From positions 62,001-126,000 of the forward strand of contig BLLK01000023.1 of the NCBI GenBank assembly GCA_021927905.1: 64,000 bases of DNA. The letters run 5' to 3'. Of the stretch, positions 54,023 to 64,000 are shown one piece after another; position 1 is the stretch's first letter, and each line of letters opens with the position of its first letter. Below the pieces are notes generated by a model. That model had not been told where the DNA came from. It saw only the letters and a list, made by a program, of their open reading frames with translations, and ran no database searches. The DNA is from Chaetoceros tenuissimus. Lineage: Eukaryota > Bacillariophyta > Thalassiosirophyceae > Chaetocerotales > Chaetocerotaceae. The position numbers were made by a program, and so were the translations under genes.

Positions 54023-54706
54023 ATGCTGCTAATAAAGCTGAATTATTTCAGTTGCAAAAGGAATAAAATGCCTAGCTCGCTGCGAAGTATGAACGAGTAC
54101 TTCTATTAAAAACTTCAAAATAGAGGTAGGCGTTGTTGTTGTTAGTTGTTGCTGGGAAACTATTTCCGTTGAGAAAACACTCATAGTCATTGAACGTCAT
54201 TGACTCCTGTCTTTCCAAATTTTGACAAAATACTTAGGCTTCCTCACAATTGAAATTATTTGAGAAGCCCAGTGAGGAGTAGTTCGGAATTGTCAAATTT
54301 TCTTCCAGAAGTAGCTTCAGCAACCTCAACGTTACCGCTGCTGATTCCTATATCTCAGCTATTTCATTTTGCGTAGATTTAGATACGAGAGGAAAAAGTC
54401 ATCTGGTAGTTTTCAAAACTTATTGCACATTGGTAATTACATACAAGAAGTACTACGCTTTGCTTGAGAAGGAACGTGCGAAGAAGGAAAATGAATACAT
54501 CTTTCTCATCTTCAAACTGGATGTTTTAATAGCTCTTTATTATAATTTTGACAAGCCTTTTCATTTATCACAAATGTCAGAAAAATCAGAGAATTCTTGG
54601 TTCTGGTAACGAGTGATTTCTTCGATTGTTTTCTATTCCTGCTGTAGACTTATTTCGCTAAAGTTCCTCCAAATGTTCATCGCTCCAGGTCATTCAATCA
54701 TTCACT
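54023..54706. other. Intergenic region, 684 bp
   Basis: Upstream of the GEP4 gene. AT-rich, with a GTTGTTGTTGTTAGTTGTTG run near 54130. No gene, RNA or repeat recognised. Confidence 0.4.
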
Positions 54707-55691
54707 TCATGGGTTCTCTGTAGTCTCTAATGGTTTACTATCTTTCAAGTCCCGAACATCACTTAACATAGAAAGTAAATCATCCTCTGAATCATCGAGG
54801 GTGGATTTATGTTCTGACGCTTTGCTTGCAATAGCAGCAGTGAAGCTGCCATTTATTTTTTTAATTGAAGTTGCCATTGTTGAATTCCTGAGTCTAGCAT
54901 TATTAGATGCTTTCTGCTCTTTTGATAGCTTTGATGAAAGCATTGGTATCTTGCTCTGCTTTGTTTGGATTGATTGTATTGTCGATGTAGAGTAAAAACT
55001 CCGTAAATCTGTTTTATGATTGCTGATTTGCCGAACGAATCCCAAACTTCAGCTCTTGACGAAGCATTTTCATCTATGTATCATGTATCAGGCAGATGTA
55101 CAATCGTTTCAAAAGTTTAGTACGTACGTATGCCAGGTCGGATTCCTAGCTAGGCTTCTCATAGTAGGAAAAGTAGCTTTCTTTTCGTAAAAATTGTATT
55201 TCTTGCAGTTTCACTTGAAGAGTAAAATAAGTAAATTCTCGTATCACTTGAGCTATTGTATGGACCCTATTCGTAAAATGTAGAACCTATTTTTTTTTAA
55301 ATTTTTCATTAGAATAAATAATACAATGCTCTTTTTCTTGGTTAAGATAAATTATTTCCCTTTGTGTTACCACTTCGTATAAAAGTGCCAACCAATCTGG
55401 ACTTCGACCGAGGCAAAATGATTGACGCTCTATCCTAATTTTGATAGACTAGTAGAAATCTTTTTCAAATCAGTTGTGTTTGCTACTGGATCCTTACAGT
55501 CAAGTAGCATTTTCAGTAAGCTTTCTTCCTTCTCGATGTATATAGACTTGGATCCCTTTGACAAATATGATTTCGTAAAAGTCAAGTCACCTGATGGCAC
55601 AAGCTTATCATTCTTTGTAGTAAAAGTATCATCTACTTTCTTTTGCGGAACTTCTAAGCTTCTTGTTCGTGAGAGACTGATCGCATGATCT
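54707..55691 (-). CDS. Unresolved hypothetical gene, minus-strand coding traces
   Basis: Two stretches read like coding sequence but lack a full gene model. From about 55691 down to 55430 an open frame without an early ATG reads LEVPQKKVDDTFTTKND, then GSKSIYIEKEESLLKMLLD. A donor GTAAGG lies at 55497 inside it. An acceptor (ACATAG) at 55074 would join in phase to ENASSRAEVWDSFGKSAIIK. A third frame, ending at 54707, reads MATSIKKINGSFTAAIASK and LDDSEDDLLSMLSDV. Lys/Asp/Glu/Ser-rich composition suits a real but poorly conserved protein. The 5' end was not found. It could also be a decayed gene. Confidence 0.35.
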
Positions 55692-57029
55692 CGTTAACAT
55701 AGATCTCGATAACATGTTGTTGCAAAGTCAATACTATGGATACACTCAATATGTTTTGATGTTTGGGGTTTGGGTTCGGAGAAATTTTCAAAAAGACAAT
55801 CAAAGTTAAAGAAGAACTGCAACAGTAGTACCCTTCTCTGAAATAATTTCACGATTGAAGTTTCAGTCGACCGGAAGTAAATTAGCCTGTGACACCTGTC
55901 AGTCAAGGTTTCTGACGTTCCAAGCTTCGCGTTCTCGATCTAGGAACGAATGCGCATCTGGTGGTCATTTTCCAAACCCAATTGGCCCCAGACCCGAAAA
56001 GTGATGTGATTGATGGAGAAACGCAGAGTGTACTGGTAAGAAAAGAATAAATGCTCTTCTTTGTTTGCTACCCTAGCTTACTACAATAAGGCGAGAAGAA
56101 GAAGAAAGATATAGTTGCAGTTTCACTGATCAAGGATAGAATAGCAATATTGATCAAACAATGCCATTATCCACAAGAATCTGCATTCTTTGTTGGGTGT
56201 CATCTACTCTTTTAAAAACAAAAATATATTGACTTCTTTGCTATCTAATTTATATAAATTGTATATTCTCTCTAATGATTTTCATTGTATTGTGCATATC
56301 CTTCTTTCTTTGCAGTTCAGATTCGATTCATTTTTCTTTATTCAAGATCTTCTTCCCATAATCATAGATAGACGACGACTGGAATAATTTTCGCACTGAT
56401 ACATCATCGCATTGATATCTTCCTCTTCTTCTCCAAGTATTGACCGGCAAGAAATATTCGAATTACTCTTGTCGAGGTAATAGGCACATAACATACTCTC
56501 GCGGTCATGTCTTTGCCTCGTAGCTGAATTGGACTCGCATGAACAACTCAATGCTTCAATACATGAAGAACTCCTTAAACTCTTTGGGCGCTGGTTAGCA
56601 AGGGAATTTTTGTATGATCCTGAGCGCAACATTTTTATTTCGGCAATTTCAATTCTTTGATTAGTAAATTATGAGAGAATTATTATCCCATTCGAAATGT
56701 GTGTGTGTTTTGTATGTTTGTTTGCCTAAAATTGGATTGGACATTTCATTGTGAGACGAGACATATATTCAATTCTATAGGTCATTTCTAACTAAAACTG
56801 GAGAGCTCGAGATCCTGGCAGATGACCTGCATGCTTTGGAACATGATGTGACATTGATGTGGGTATTCCTGATTGGCAGAAAAAGAATTTCATCCATACA
56901 GTCGCAATCAGTAAATTCAAAATGATTCGGGCTAAATACGATTGATGGCATACTTTTAGCCTTCTCATAGAACTAGAGTTCAAGTTCAAATTTTATTTTA
57001 CGAGCAAGAGCAATTGTTTCACCGAAAGC
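55692..57029. other. Gene-poor region, about 1.3 kb
   Basis: No recognised gene between the hypothetical traces and the kinesin 3' end. An ATG-started open frame of 96 codons (56632-56342, minus; MLRSGSYKNSLANQ, LGEEEEDINAMMYQ) could be a small protein or a first exon of the unresolved gene, but has no known domain. Minus-strand sequence near 55906-55940 resembles 55641-55676 (both can read SRTRSLE), perhaps a local duplication. Confidence 0.35.
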
Positions 57030-59387
57030 TCATGCACTTGCAAAACTTGTTGACTCGGAAAGATTAAGACCCTTGTATGGATCGTTTATGCCTGTTTCTT
57101 TTTCTTGTGACTGGTCCTCTCTCTTCTCGGTCAGCTTGGTGAGTTTGAAAGGAGATTTGTTTGTTAGTGTGCTACCTACTCTACCCGTAAACATGTTCTT
57201 TGTTGCTTCAACAGACTGGATGTGTCGTTTGACAGGACTTTGCAGCAACTCTTGTTGTTTGTATCTATATTTTCTTGCTTTCTCCAGCTCTTTTGGATCA
57301 TCTTGCATTTGAAAGGAAGCGGATTGGCACGCAATGTTTTCAGCTTCTTCGCATCTTTTCTTTAGAGATTTGTTTTCTTTCTTCAATTCATTCGTAACTT
57401 GAATCTGCCTTGACAGTGATGCTTTCAGTTCCCTAATCTGATTCTCCAGTTTACTCCTTTCTGAATGAGAAGCATCCCTTTGAAATGAATGTTGATCTCT
57501 TAGATCCTTGTTTTCCGTCTCTAATTGCTGTATCCTCGTTGTAAAAGTTGTCTCTTGTCTTTTGTACCCTTCTTTGATTCTCTCTTGACTTTCTTTGTAG
57601 GCTCGAAGTTCCTCATTCTCCCTCTCAAGTTTAGTTATTTGCTCCCTGTATTGTGATTGATTGATGGATTTTGGAGACTTTTGTATTCCCTTTAAATTTG
57701 TGATTGATGTAAAGGGTTCTTTCAAGAATTCCGTTTTTGTAGCGACCAAAGATGATGGCTTTGTCGAGGAAGCTTTTGAAGACGAAATGGTTTCATGAAC
57801 AGGTGCTGTCGGTTTCCTCGAAGCTTCTTCTTCATATTCATCCTTTATAAGATCATGTATCTCTGTCAACCCGATGCCTCGAAAAGAATCGACCTGACTC
57901 AACAGATGCTTCTTCTCACAGTAATCTTTTGTTCCAGGATAAGCAGATAGCAAAACTTTGACTTGAGTAATTGTATTCTGTGAGGTTTTACCAGCTTTAT
58001 CTGTGAACAATGGCTTCATTAACATGGTCAATTTGTTATCTCTGTATGATGTACATTGGTTGTCCTTGATGGATCGAAGACAATTCAACACCGCTGATAT
58101 GGAAGAGTTGATTTTGGAACTTTCATTAAACAATCGTCTGTCCATATCATCCGACGAAATACGTTCTGTTCCTGCCAAATCAATGACTGTAATGGAAGTT
58201 CCTTTGACTCGTTTCTTGTCACCTGCCTCAGTCTTGAAGTAAAATGCAGGCCGAATAGTAATGAATGTGTGACCTCTCGAACTACGAGTATTATTCTTTG
58301 TAGCAGCAACAGTGTTATGCTTCATCCCTTCCATCAACATATTTTGAGCAAATGCTAGTGTTTTACATCTAACAGCACATGGTTCTTGTCCATTACGTAA
58401 TTCCTGCAATTCTTCATTCTCATGAGATCTTCGATTGTGTTCAATGGCATTGACTCGATCAAACACGTGGGAAGTCCTTTTCGCCTTTTTGCCTGCACTA
58501 TTGTTCTTATTTATAGAGGAAAGCATATCAAATGCTTTATCTTGATACACATGAATCATGGATATATCCATTTCTGCTTGGATATCGTCGGACTTTATTT
58601 CATATCCAAACTTATTTCCCAATTTCAATATAAGTGCATCTTTGACGCTATCCTGTTGGCCAATGTAAAATACATCATCAATCAATCGAGGAATCAATCC
58701 TTCACTCTCTTTTGTGTATTCTTCTCCTCCTAGTAAAGTATAAGTCTTGCCCGAATTGGATGTTCCTAGACTAAATATGACATGATTATTTGTAACATTG
58801 CTATGGACATTCGGAGAAGATACTGAAATCATGGGTTCAAAGGTATCATACACAAGCTGTTTCCCTTGCATGGCTAAATACATTTCTTGTTGCGATTGGT
58901 CTGAAGCAATAATTTGATCAAAGTGATATTGCTGTCTCTTTTTTTGTATTCTATTTTGACATGGAGTAGAGCTACTTGGCCTATCTTCATTTTGTAAAAC
59001 AATAGTGTTGGTGCTTCCATTAGGAATACAAAGAACTTGAGTTTCATCTTGTTCTTGTTGATTCAAAGGTCTAAGTCTTAATACTGTCTTGAACTCTACT
59101 CGAGTCGTTGCTTTATTCTTTTTCGGTGTAGATACTCGGCTTTCATGACGAGTGTCGACTTTATGTTTAGTTAGATGACTTGCAATCGGTTTCATGGGAG
59201 ACACATCGGGCAATTGAGAAAAGTTAATTTTGCGTCTTTTGGTTCGTGAAGTTTCAGACTGATTTGAAATGGAATTATTATCTGATGAAGTAGGTGTATC
59301 AGATGACGAATCGATTGATGCAGAAGAAGATTCTGTAATGCTCAGATTGAATCGTTTTCTTGTTGCATAAAATCTATTTGCCTCCAT
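57030..59387 (-). CDS. Kinesin motor protein, possibly kinesin-6-like
   Basis: Single exon, 785 residues. A Ser-rich tail (1-90) leads to the motor domain (about 95-500): FKTVLRLRPLN, the P-loop LGTSNSGKTYTLLGG (about 210), switch I NTRSSRGHTFITI, switch II VIDLAGTERIS, and SSISAVLNCLRSIKDNQ with YRDNKLTMLMKPLF. The motor has long inserts between the P-loop and switch I, as in kinesin-6 (KIF20/MKLP), and a neck then a coiled coil (about 580-690; KLERENEELRAYKESQERI). Kinesin-6 proteins act at the spindle midzone in cytokinesis. The subfamily is inference from insert pattern. Start at the ATG at 59387. Confidence 0.85.
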   Translation of the reverse strand: MEANRFYATRKRFNLSITESSSASIDSSSDTPTSSDNNSISNQSETSRTKRRKINFSQLPDVSPMKPIASHLTKHKVDTRHESRVSTPKKNKATTRVEFKTVLRLRPLNQQEQDETQVLCIPNGSTNTIVLQNEDRPSSSTPCQNRIQKKRQQYHFDQIIASDQSQQEMYLAMQGKQLVYDTFEPMISVSSPNVHSNVTNNHVIFSLGTSNSGKTYTLLGGEEYTKESEGLIPRLIDDVFYIGQQDSVKDALILKLGNKFGYEIKSDDIQAEMDISMIHVYQDKAFDMLSSINKNNSAGKKAKRTSHVFDRVNAIEHNRRSHENEELQELRNGQEPCAVRCKTLAFAQNMLMEGMKHNTVAATKNNTRSSRGHTFITIRPAFYFKTEAGDKKRVKGTSITVIDLAGTERISSDDMDRRLFNESSKINSSISAVLNCLRSIKDNQCTSYRDNKLTMLMKPLFTDKAGKTSQNTITQVKVLLSAYPGTKDYCEKKHLLSQVDSFRGIGLTEIHDLIKDEYEEEASRKPTAPVHETISSSKASSTKPSSLVATKTEFLKEPFTSITNLKGIQKSPKSINQSQYREQITKLERENEELRAYKESQERIKEGYKRQETTFTTRIQQLETENKDLRDQHSFQRDASHSERSKLENQIRELKASLSRQIQVTNELKKENKSLKKRCEEAENIACQSASFQMQDDPKELEKARKYRYKQQELLQSPVKRHIQSVEATKNMFTGRVGSTLTNKSPFKLTKLTEKREDQSQEKETGINDPYKGLNLSESTSFASA

Positions 59388-59762
59388 GTTGATTTGATTT
59401 TTTCAAATGTTTGTAGGTTTGCTTAGTTCTATTTCTAGGTTTGCTATGTTAGTTGTTGAGTGTATCTATGTATGCAAATAGCATCAGTTGGAAGTATTTA
59501 TTGAATAGAACGTTGTTGGAGAAGCTAAGAGGGATGCATGACTTGAAATGAAATTTTAGCGATAAAAACTATTTTCGAATTTAGCTAAAAACCGTTTTTA
59601 CCTTGAATAACGGTTTTAGCTATTTTAATGAGATGTGAAGGTCCTACTTTTTCAGTTCAACGCATCCTTTTCCTTTTTTCGCAACTCATCTGATAAACGT
59701 GTACATTACTTGAACACATGATAGATACAAATAAGAAATAAGATCATAAATACGTAGAAACA
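59388..59762. promoter_or_regulatory. Shared divergent promoter, 375 bp, with an inverted repeat
   Basis: Spacer between the kinesin gene (minus) and the TIR-like gene (plus). TTAGCTAAAAACCG (59581-59594) and CGGTTTTAGCTA (59611-59622) form a near-perfect stem with one bulged A and a loop of about 16 bases. It may be a small palindromic regulatory site or a remnant of a short element. Confidence 0.4.
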
Positions 59763-61236
59763 ATGACTTCCATTTGCTGCATGTGCTTGCTCTCAAAGCA
59801 AGAAGCAAATGCACAAAAAGATGAGTACTACGAGAATGAACACAATGAAACCATTAATGAAGAAGTTGAAGATGCAGTTTCTGTAGAGGAACAAGATCAA
59901 CAACTTCATGAAAGTTCCACCTGTGGAGTACACTATTCCATGATTCAAAACATTTTATCGTCGCTATCAGAAGAAGTAATGAATACTGCAACTACAGCAG
60001 ACATTATTCGAGATGTAGTCAAGACAAACTCGAAGCTATCAGAAGCAAAGGTATCCTGGCATGACTTGCTCAAATCTGAAGATGCTCATGACGAAAGCGA
60101 AACACCTTTGTACGGGAAAGCAAATGCTTTCATTTCCCATACATGGAGATACAGATTCAAAGATACTGCTGAGTCAGTGATTAAATATGCTCAAGACTTT
60201 GAACAGGAGACAGGACGACAGTGTTACATATGGATGGATATGTTTTTGTTGAATCAATTTTCTACTGATAGTTTTGATCCTAATTGGTTGAAGGAAACAT
60301 TTACAAACGTGATTAAAGATATCAATAATACAGTTGTAATTATGGCTCCTTTTGAGTCTCCAGCGAGTGTCAAAAGAGTATGGTGTCTTTGGGAATTGTA
60401 TCTCAGTATTCAGTACTCGAAGCTCAACATTGTCTTGCCACCTGAACAAAGTATCCGCTTCAACGATGCACTTTTGAAGGATCCTTATTCAGTGACAGAA
60501 ATGTACACGCAGATTGGACAGATCAGGGCTGAAGAGGCAGAAGCCTTCGATCCTAATGATAAAGATATGATCTTTGCAATCATTAAGGACACTATTGGGT
60601 TTAAGACATTGAATTCTATTGTCATATCCACCATCAAAGAATGGATTGAAGATCAGTGTCAGTTGAAGTTAGATGCTATCAATAATGGACAGATTGATGC
60701 AGAAGAAGCACTTGCGGCTCCAACAAAATATCAAGGAAGTGGATCTACTCTATTTAGAGCAATTACCGTCGGTTCAGTTGGTTTGACCAAATTGAGTCTA
60801 CTACATCCTGATGTGAAGTATGTCATTAATGGAACCAACGATTCGTGGCCACCATTTGCAAACGCGCTAACCATGGGGTTATGTGATATTGTTGATCTGA
60901 TTATGGAACACCCCTCCTTTAATTTTGAAAATACACATTGGCAAATTGATGCATATATGATTAAAGAGAAATCAGGTCATCGTTACCATCCTGGTGAGTG
61001 TTGTTTTGTTATCGTTTATCATCTTGTACCAAATACAATGGTATTAACAACTAGTTCTCTATCGTTTTCCAGATTTCGACATCTCTGTACCTCATGAAAG
61101 AGTAGAGCAAACTTTACGCAAATACTTTGAGAAGAGATACAAAGCTGGCTTTGAAGATTTTCTTGATTATGAAGATTTTGTACAGAAAAGCAAAAATGGA
61201 AAACTAAAGGAGCAATATCCTGCATGGGCGTACTAA
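59763..61236 (+). CDS. Conserved algal protein with TIR-like domain
   Basis: Two exons (59763-60993, 61073-61236; 79-bp intron, phase 1) give 464 residues. The region from about 115 to 225 begins NAFISHTWRYRFKDTAESVI, then CYIWMDMFLLNQFS, NTVVIMAPFESPASVKRVWCLWELYLS. The 'ISH(T/D)W...W-D...N-Q...R-x-W-C-L-x-E' pattern is a divergent TIR-like fold found in many algal, oomycete and animal proteins, often before TPR, ankyrin or NB-ARC parts. None of those is seen here; the C-terminal 200 residues are unrecognised, and end in a short acidic helix. The Cys-rich start (ICCMCLL) might be lipid-modified. The role (signalling, NAD cleavage or other) is unknown. Confidence 0.6.
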
Positions 61237-61306
61237 ACCGATCTAAATTTTTTAAACATGTATATTCATATTATGGAAGCTTATGCCTATTCTAATGCGT
61301 GTTTTT

Positions 61307-63492
61307 TTAGTAAATCCTTTCTTCTGTACAAACACCATCCAATTCATCTTCATCAAATGAATGATTTACAACGTCAAGAATTGCCTCAATCGCCATACAC
61401 AAAGCTGATAGTAGCACTACAAGACCCATTGAATATGCCATGTAGGAATGTCTTTCGAGCCTTTTATTTGTGTCAAGCCTTGATCCTGATCTTGTCTTAC
61501 CCAAAATGAAATATCCTAGGGCTGCTGCAACGAAACCAATAGCATAAAAGGCATAAGCATATTCACGATCAGGAATGATGGACCCAAGTACAACATAGGA
61601 AGATGTTGAAATGAGCGCTGTGAAGAAATTCATTGTACCACATGTTGCCGCTGCCACTGCTGGATTTACTCCTATTCCAACAAGCATTGGGCCAATCATG
61701 ACAGAGACGGCAATACCAAACATACCCGAAACCACTCCTGCCAAGCAGCACGCCATTGGGTAAATAAGTACGGTCTTGACATCCCACTTGATATCACCAC
61801 GGACATAGTCATATCCTACTGCTTCCTTGATAGCATGACGTCTAAGCAAATATTTACCTGCTAGGTAAGTGCACGTAATCAACCAAGATGCAGTCATGAA
61901 TTCAAAGAACCAAAAAAATACTGATCCACATCTCACTCCAAGTGGACTTTCGAACGCAACTCCACCTTTCAAAATGTTTGCAGCTACAACAAAAAGAAAC
62001 ATCAAAACAATGTATGTAACCTTATTCTGAGGGAGCTGATCTGCTTCTTCTTCCATCAATGAAGATTTCACAGATTCGGCATCTTCCTTTGGTATCTTGA
62101 TGAAAAGATTGAAAGACTGTGAAAAGGAACTCTGACTTTTATTGTCATCAAGTAGGGCTGCTCTTCTGCTGCTATAGGAGTTTTTGCTTGGAGAACGACT
62201 GCGATGGCTTCTACCACTATTAGATGGTGAATTAGAATACATACTATGCACTTTTGGAACAAAAGGAGGATCAGCTTTTGCAAGGCCGTTACTATCGAAA
62301 CTTCCTGGGTACACAGGTGAATTTGTTTGAGCTAGCGCTGTCATTCTCTTTTGTTTCTGCCAAAGATATCTTTTAATAGCAAGTTCTTCAACATGATGCA
62401 TTCTTTTTGCCTTTTTTAGTGTCATATGCGCAACCACACTCAAAAGAAGAACAAGCATGACTGTAAGTGTTTTTGCTTCCAGTACTTTATTCACATAGGT
62501 TCCAATAAGCGCTCCTAGCAAAACGACAGGCTGCATGACCAAAATAAGATCCCAATCAATGATTGGTCTGTTACTCAATGGATGACGCCTTTTACAATTT
62601 AATAAAGTTCCAAATGTGTTCATTCCAAGCCCAGTGACACAACTCAAAGGAATTGCCACCTTTGGCGGAAAGTCCATGACAATGATGTAAATTGCAACCA
62701 AAATTGCTCCTGGTCCAATGCCACCACCAATCGACAGCATAATTGTGATACCTGCCGCTGTAAAACCAGCATAGTCTGTAATTTCCATGGGAAACACCTT
62801 CATTTCTTCTATTTCGTCGTCAATGTATATGTAAAAGTCGTCCACTGCATTTGCATAACATAAAATAAAGATAAGTAAAAGGTTATTTGAAAATCTTGTA
62901 ATAGTCAATCCCAACTTTATAAAGACTCACCTATGGCAGTATTGTCGTCATAGTACACAGCAGTAGCATTTGCATCATCTGTCATATCATCATAATATTC
63001 AACAACCACTGCATCATCTCCATTGTCCTCCCCATCCCCAGCTGCATCATCATCATCATCTTTCTCATTATATGCCGCATCATAATAATTATTCTCTAAA
63101 AATCTCTGTGGAGTTATCACACCAAGAAATATATCTTGAATCCCAAGAGTTCGTGGTTCAGCTCTTCTTGCAATTTTTTCTTCCATGGGACGTGAAACAG
63201 CTGCCACCATTGCTAAACCTACAATGGCTACATTGACGAAACGAAACATTTGTTTTATGAAATTTCGTCGTCGTTCTCTGTGATTTAATATTTCCAGCTC
63301 AACTTGTTGGTCAAGATCTTGCTCCTGCAATTCATCTTCAAATGTCTCTTGCACAGATTCAATTTCTTCTTCTATTTCATCATTTGGAAATTCATTTTGT
63401 TCCATGTCCATGTCTCCCTCTTGATTCTTGTTATTTTCATTGGATAAGTCCAAAATGTGATTTGGGTCGCAAAATGTTGGATCTATTTCCAT
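61307..63492 (-). CDS. TauE/SafE-family membrane transporter
   Basis: Two exons (63492-62931, 62844-61307; 86-bp intron, phase 1) give 699 residues. The first 190 residues are acidic with one membrane segment (FVNVAIVGLAMVAAV) and Asp-rich runs. The transporter part has two halves of about four segments each: GITIMLSIGGGIGPGAILVA with PLSCVTGLGMNTFG, and after a Ser/Arg-rich loop of about 120 residues, GVVSGMFGIAVSVMIGPMLV with AAATCGTMNFFTAL. The paired Gly-Gly-Gly-x-Gly and 'A-(T)-(C/S)...N/T' boxes are typical of TauE/SafE (DUF81). Bacterial members export sulfite or organosulfonates. The substrate here is unknown. The phospho-site-like loop is an algal feature. Confidence 0.82.
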
Positions 63493-64000
63493 CGTAAAGC
63501 GAAGTTATGCTATAGCTATAGCTGTATAGATATGCTTATAATGAGTAGTGTAAGACAGTAAATTTATTACAACAACTACTACTGTATTTCAAGAGGAAGG
63601 ATGAAACCTCTTGGTAATGACATTTGCCCATTGGTTTCGTGTAGCGATGGATGGCCGGATGGTGTGTTTGTTCCATCATTTTCATTTTCTTCTATGGAAA
63701 TTTCACAGGACTGAAATTTTCACTGTTCCATAGCACGACTCAATATAAAATAGCCAATTAATTTCTTACTTTTTCGAGCCATTTAAAATAGAAACAGAAG
63801 TATCGTGCCATCCCCCCTGCCAACACAGTAGTCGTCAGAACAACATCGAAAATTCTTTGTCCATCAGAATTCTAATTTCAGAGACGTTGAAGGTTGCAAC
63901 GTAGAGTTTTTCGCCCTTGTTGATGACCAAGATGCTTTGGATTCAAAAAGAGCCCGCCTTCTTTTCACTTTGTTGTCACCATAAAAATCTCGTGAATCAA
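63493..64000. other. Right-end intergenic region, 508 bp
   Basis: Promoter of the TauE/SafE gene and further sequence to the window edge. Only short open frames; no recognised gene or repeat. Confidence 0.4.

Noticed and set aside
55422-55688. 88-codon plus-strand open frame in the gene-poor region
   Set aside because: The opposite strand has more coding-like composition (Lys/Asp/Glu/Ser-rich) and fitting splice sites.

Overview
This is nuclear DNA from a eukaryotic alga, most likely a diatom. Four signs point there. Several proteins begin with an ER-type signal peptide followed by a Phe at the predicted cleavage point (NAFAP, AAGFS, TQAFV, SGFSS), the bipartite plastid presequence of red-lineage complex plastids. 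Spliceosomal introns are few and short (about 65-110 bp, GT-AG). Genes are tightly packed, about one per 1.5-2 kb and mostly in divergent or convergent pairs. The gene set also fits: an HSF with an N-terminal extension, MYND proteins, and a bestrophin-like channel. The genus cannot be set from the sequence alone. No rRNA, tRNA or CRISPR array was recognised.

Layout. 0-15 kb holds mostly housekeeping genes: transportin-3/importin-13 (runs off the left edge), a thylakoid-lumen protein, a bacterial-type PheRS alpha subunit fused to an EMAPII domain, a DIS3L2-type exoribonuclease, a coiled-coil protein, a BTB protein, a MYND protein and Mn-SOD. 15-25.3 kb is the most accessory-looking part: a tyrosine recombinase of Crypton-like kind flanked by repeated palindromic motifs, RPA3, a Z1-like SF2 ATPase, and a divergently placed DNA cytosine-5 methyltransferase. 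25.4-34.8 kb is RNA- and ribosome-related: ADAT1, a mitochondrial PDK-type kinase, eL29, a BMT5-like methyltransferase, RPF1, a THOC6-like protein and CAF1 deadenylase. 35-54 kb holds an MFS transporter, a HAD phosphatase, a plastid PPR protein, an HSF, a RING/tandem-BRCT protein, a methyltransferase, a MYND protein, a bestrophin-like channel, a carrier protein, an ACAD11-like dehydrogenase and GEP4. 54-57 kb is gene-poor, with unresolved minus-strand coding traces. 57-63.5 kb holds a kinesin, a TIR-like domain protein and a TauE/SafE transporter.

How the genes relate. There are no operons; neighbours share bidirectional promoters of roughly 260-450 bp. The clearest functional neighbourhood is eL29, BMT5-like and RPF1 (ribosome biogenesis). 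The most interesting pairing is the Z1-like ATPase head-to-head with the cytosine methyltransferase. Z1 ATPases are known mainly from bacterial restriction-modification-like loci, so this may be a eukaryotic DNA-modification module. That functional link is inference. Exon limits given here come from reading splice sites and checking phase by eye.
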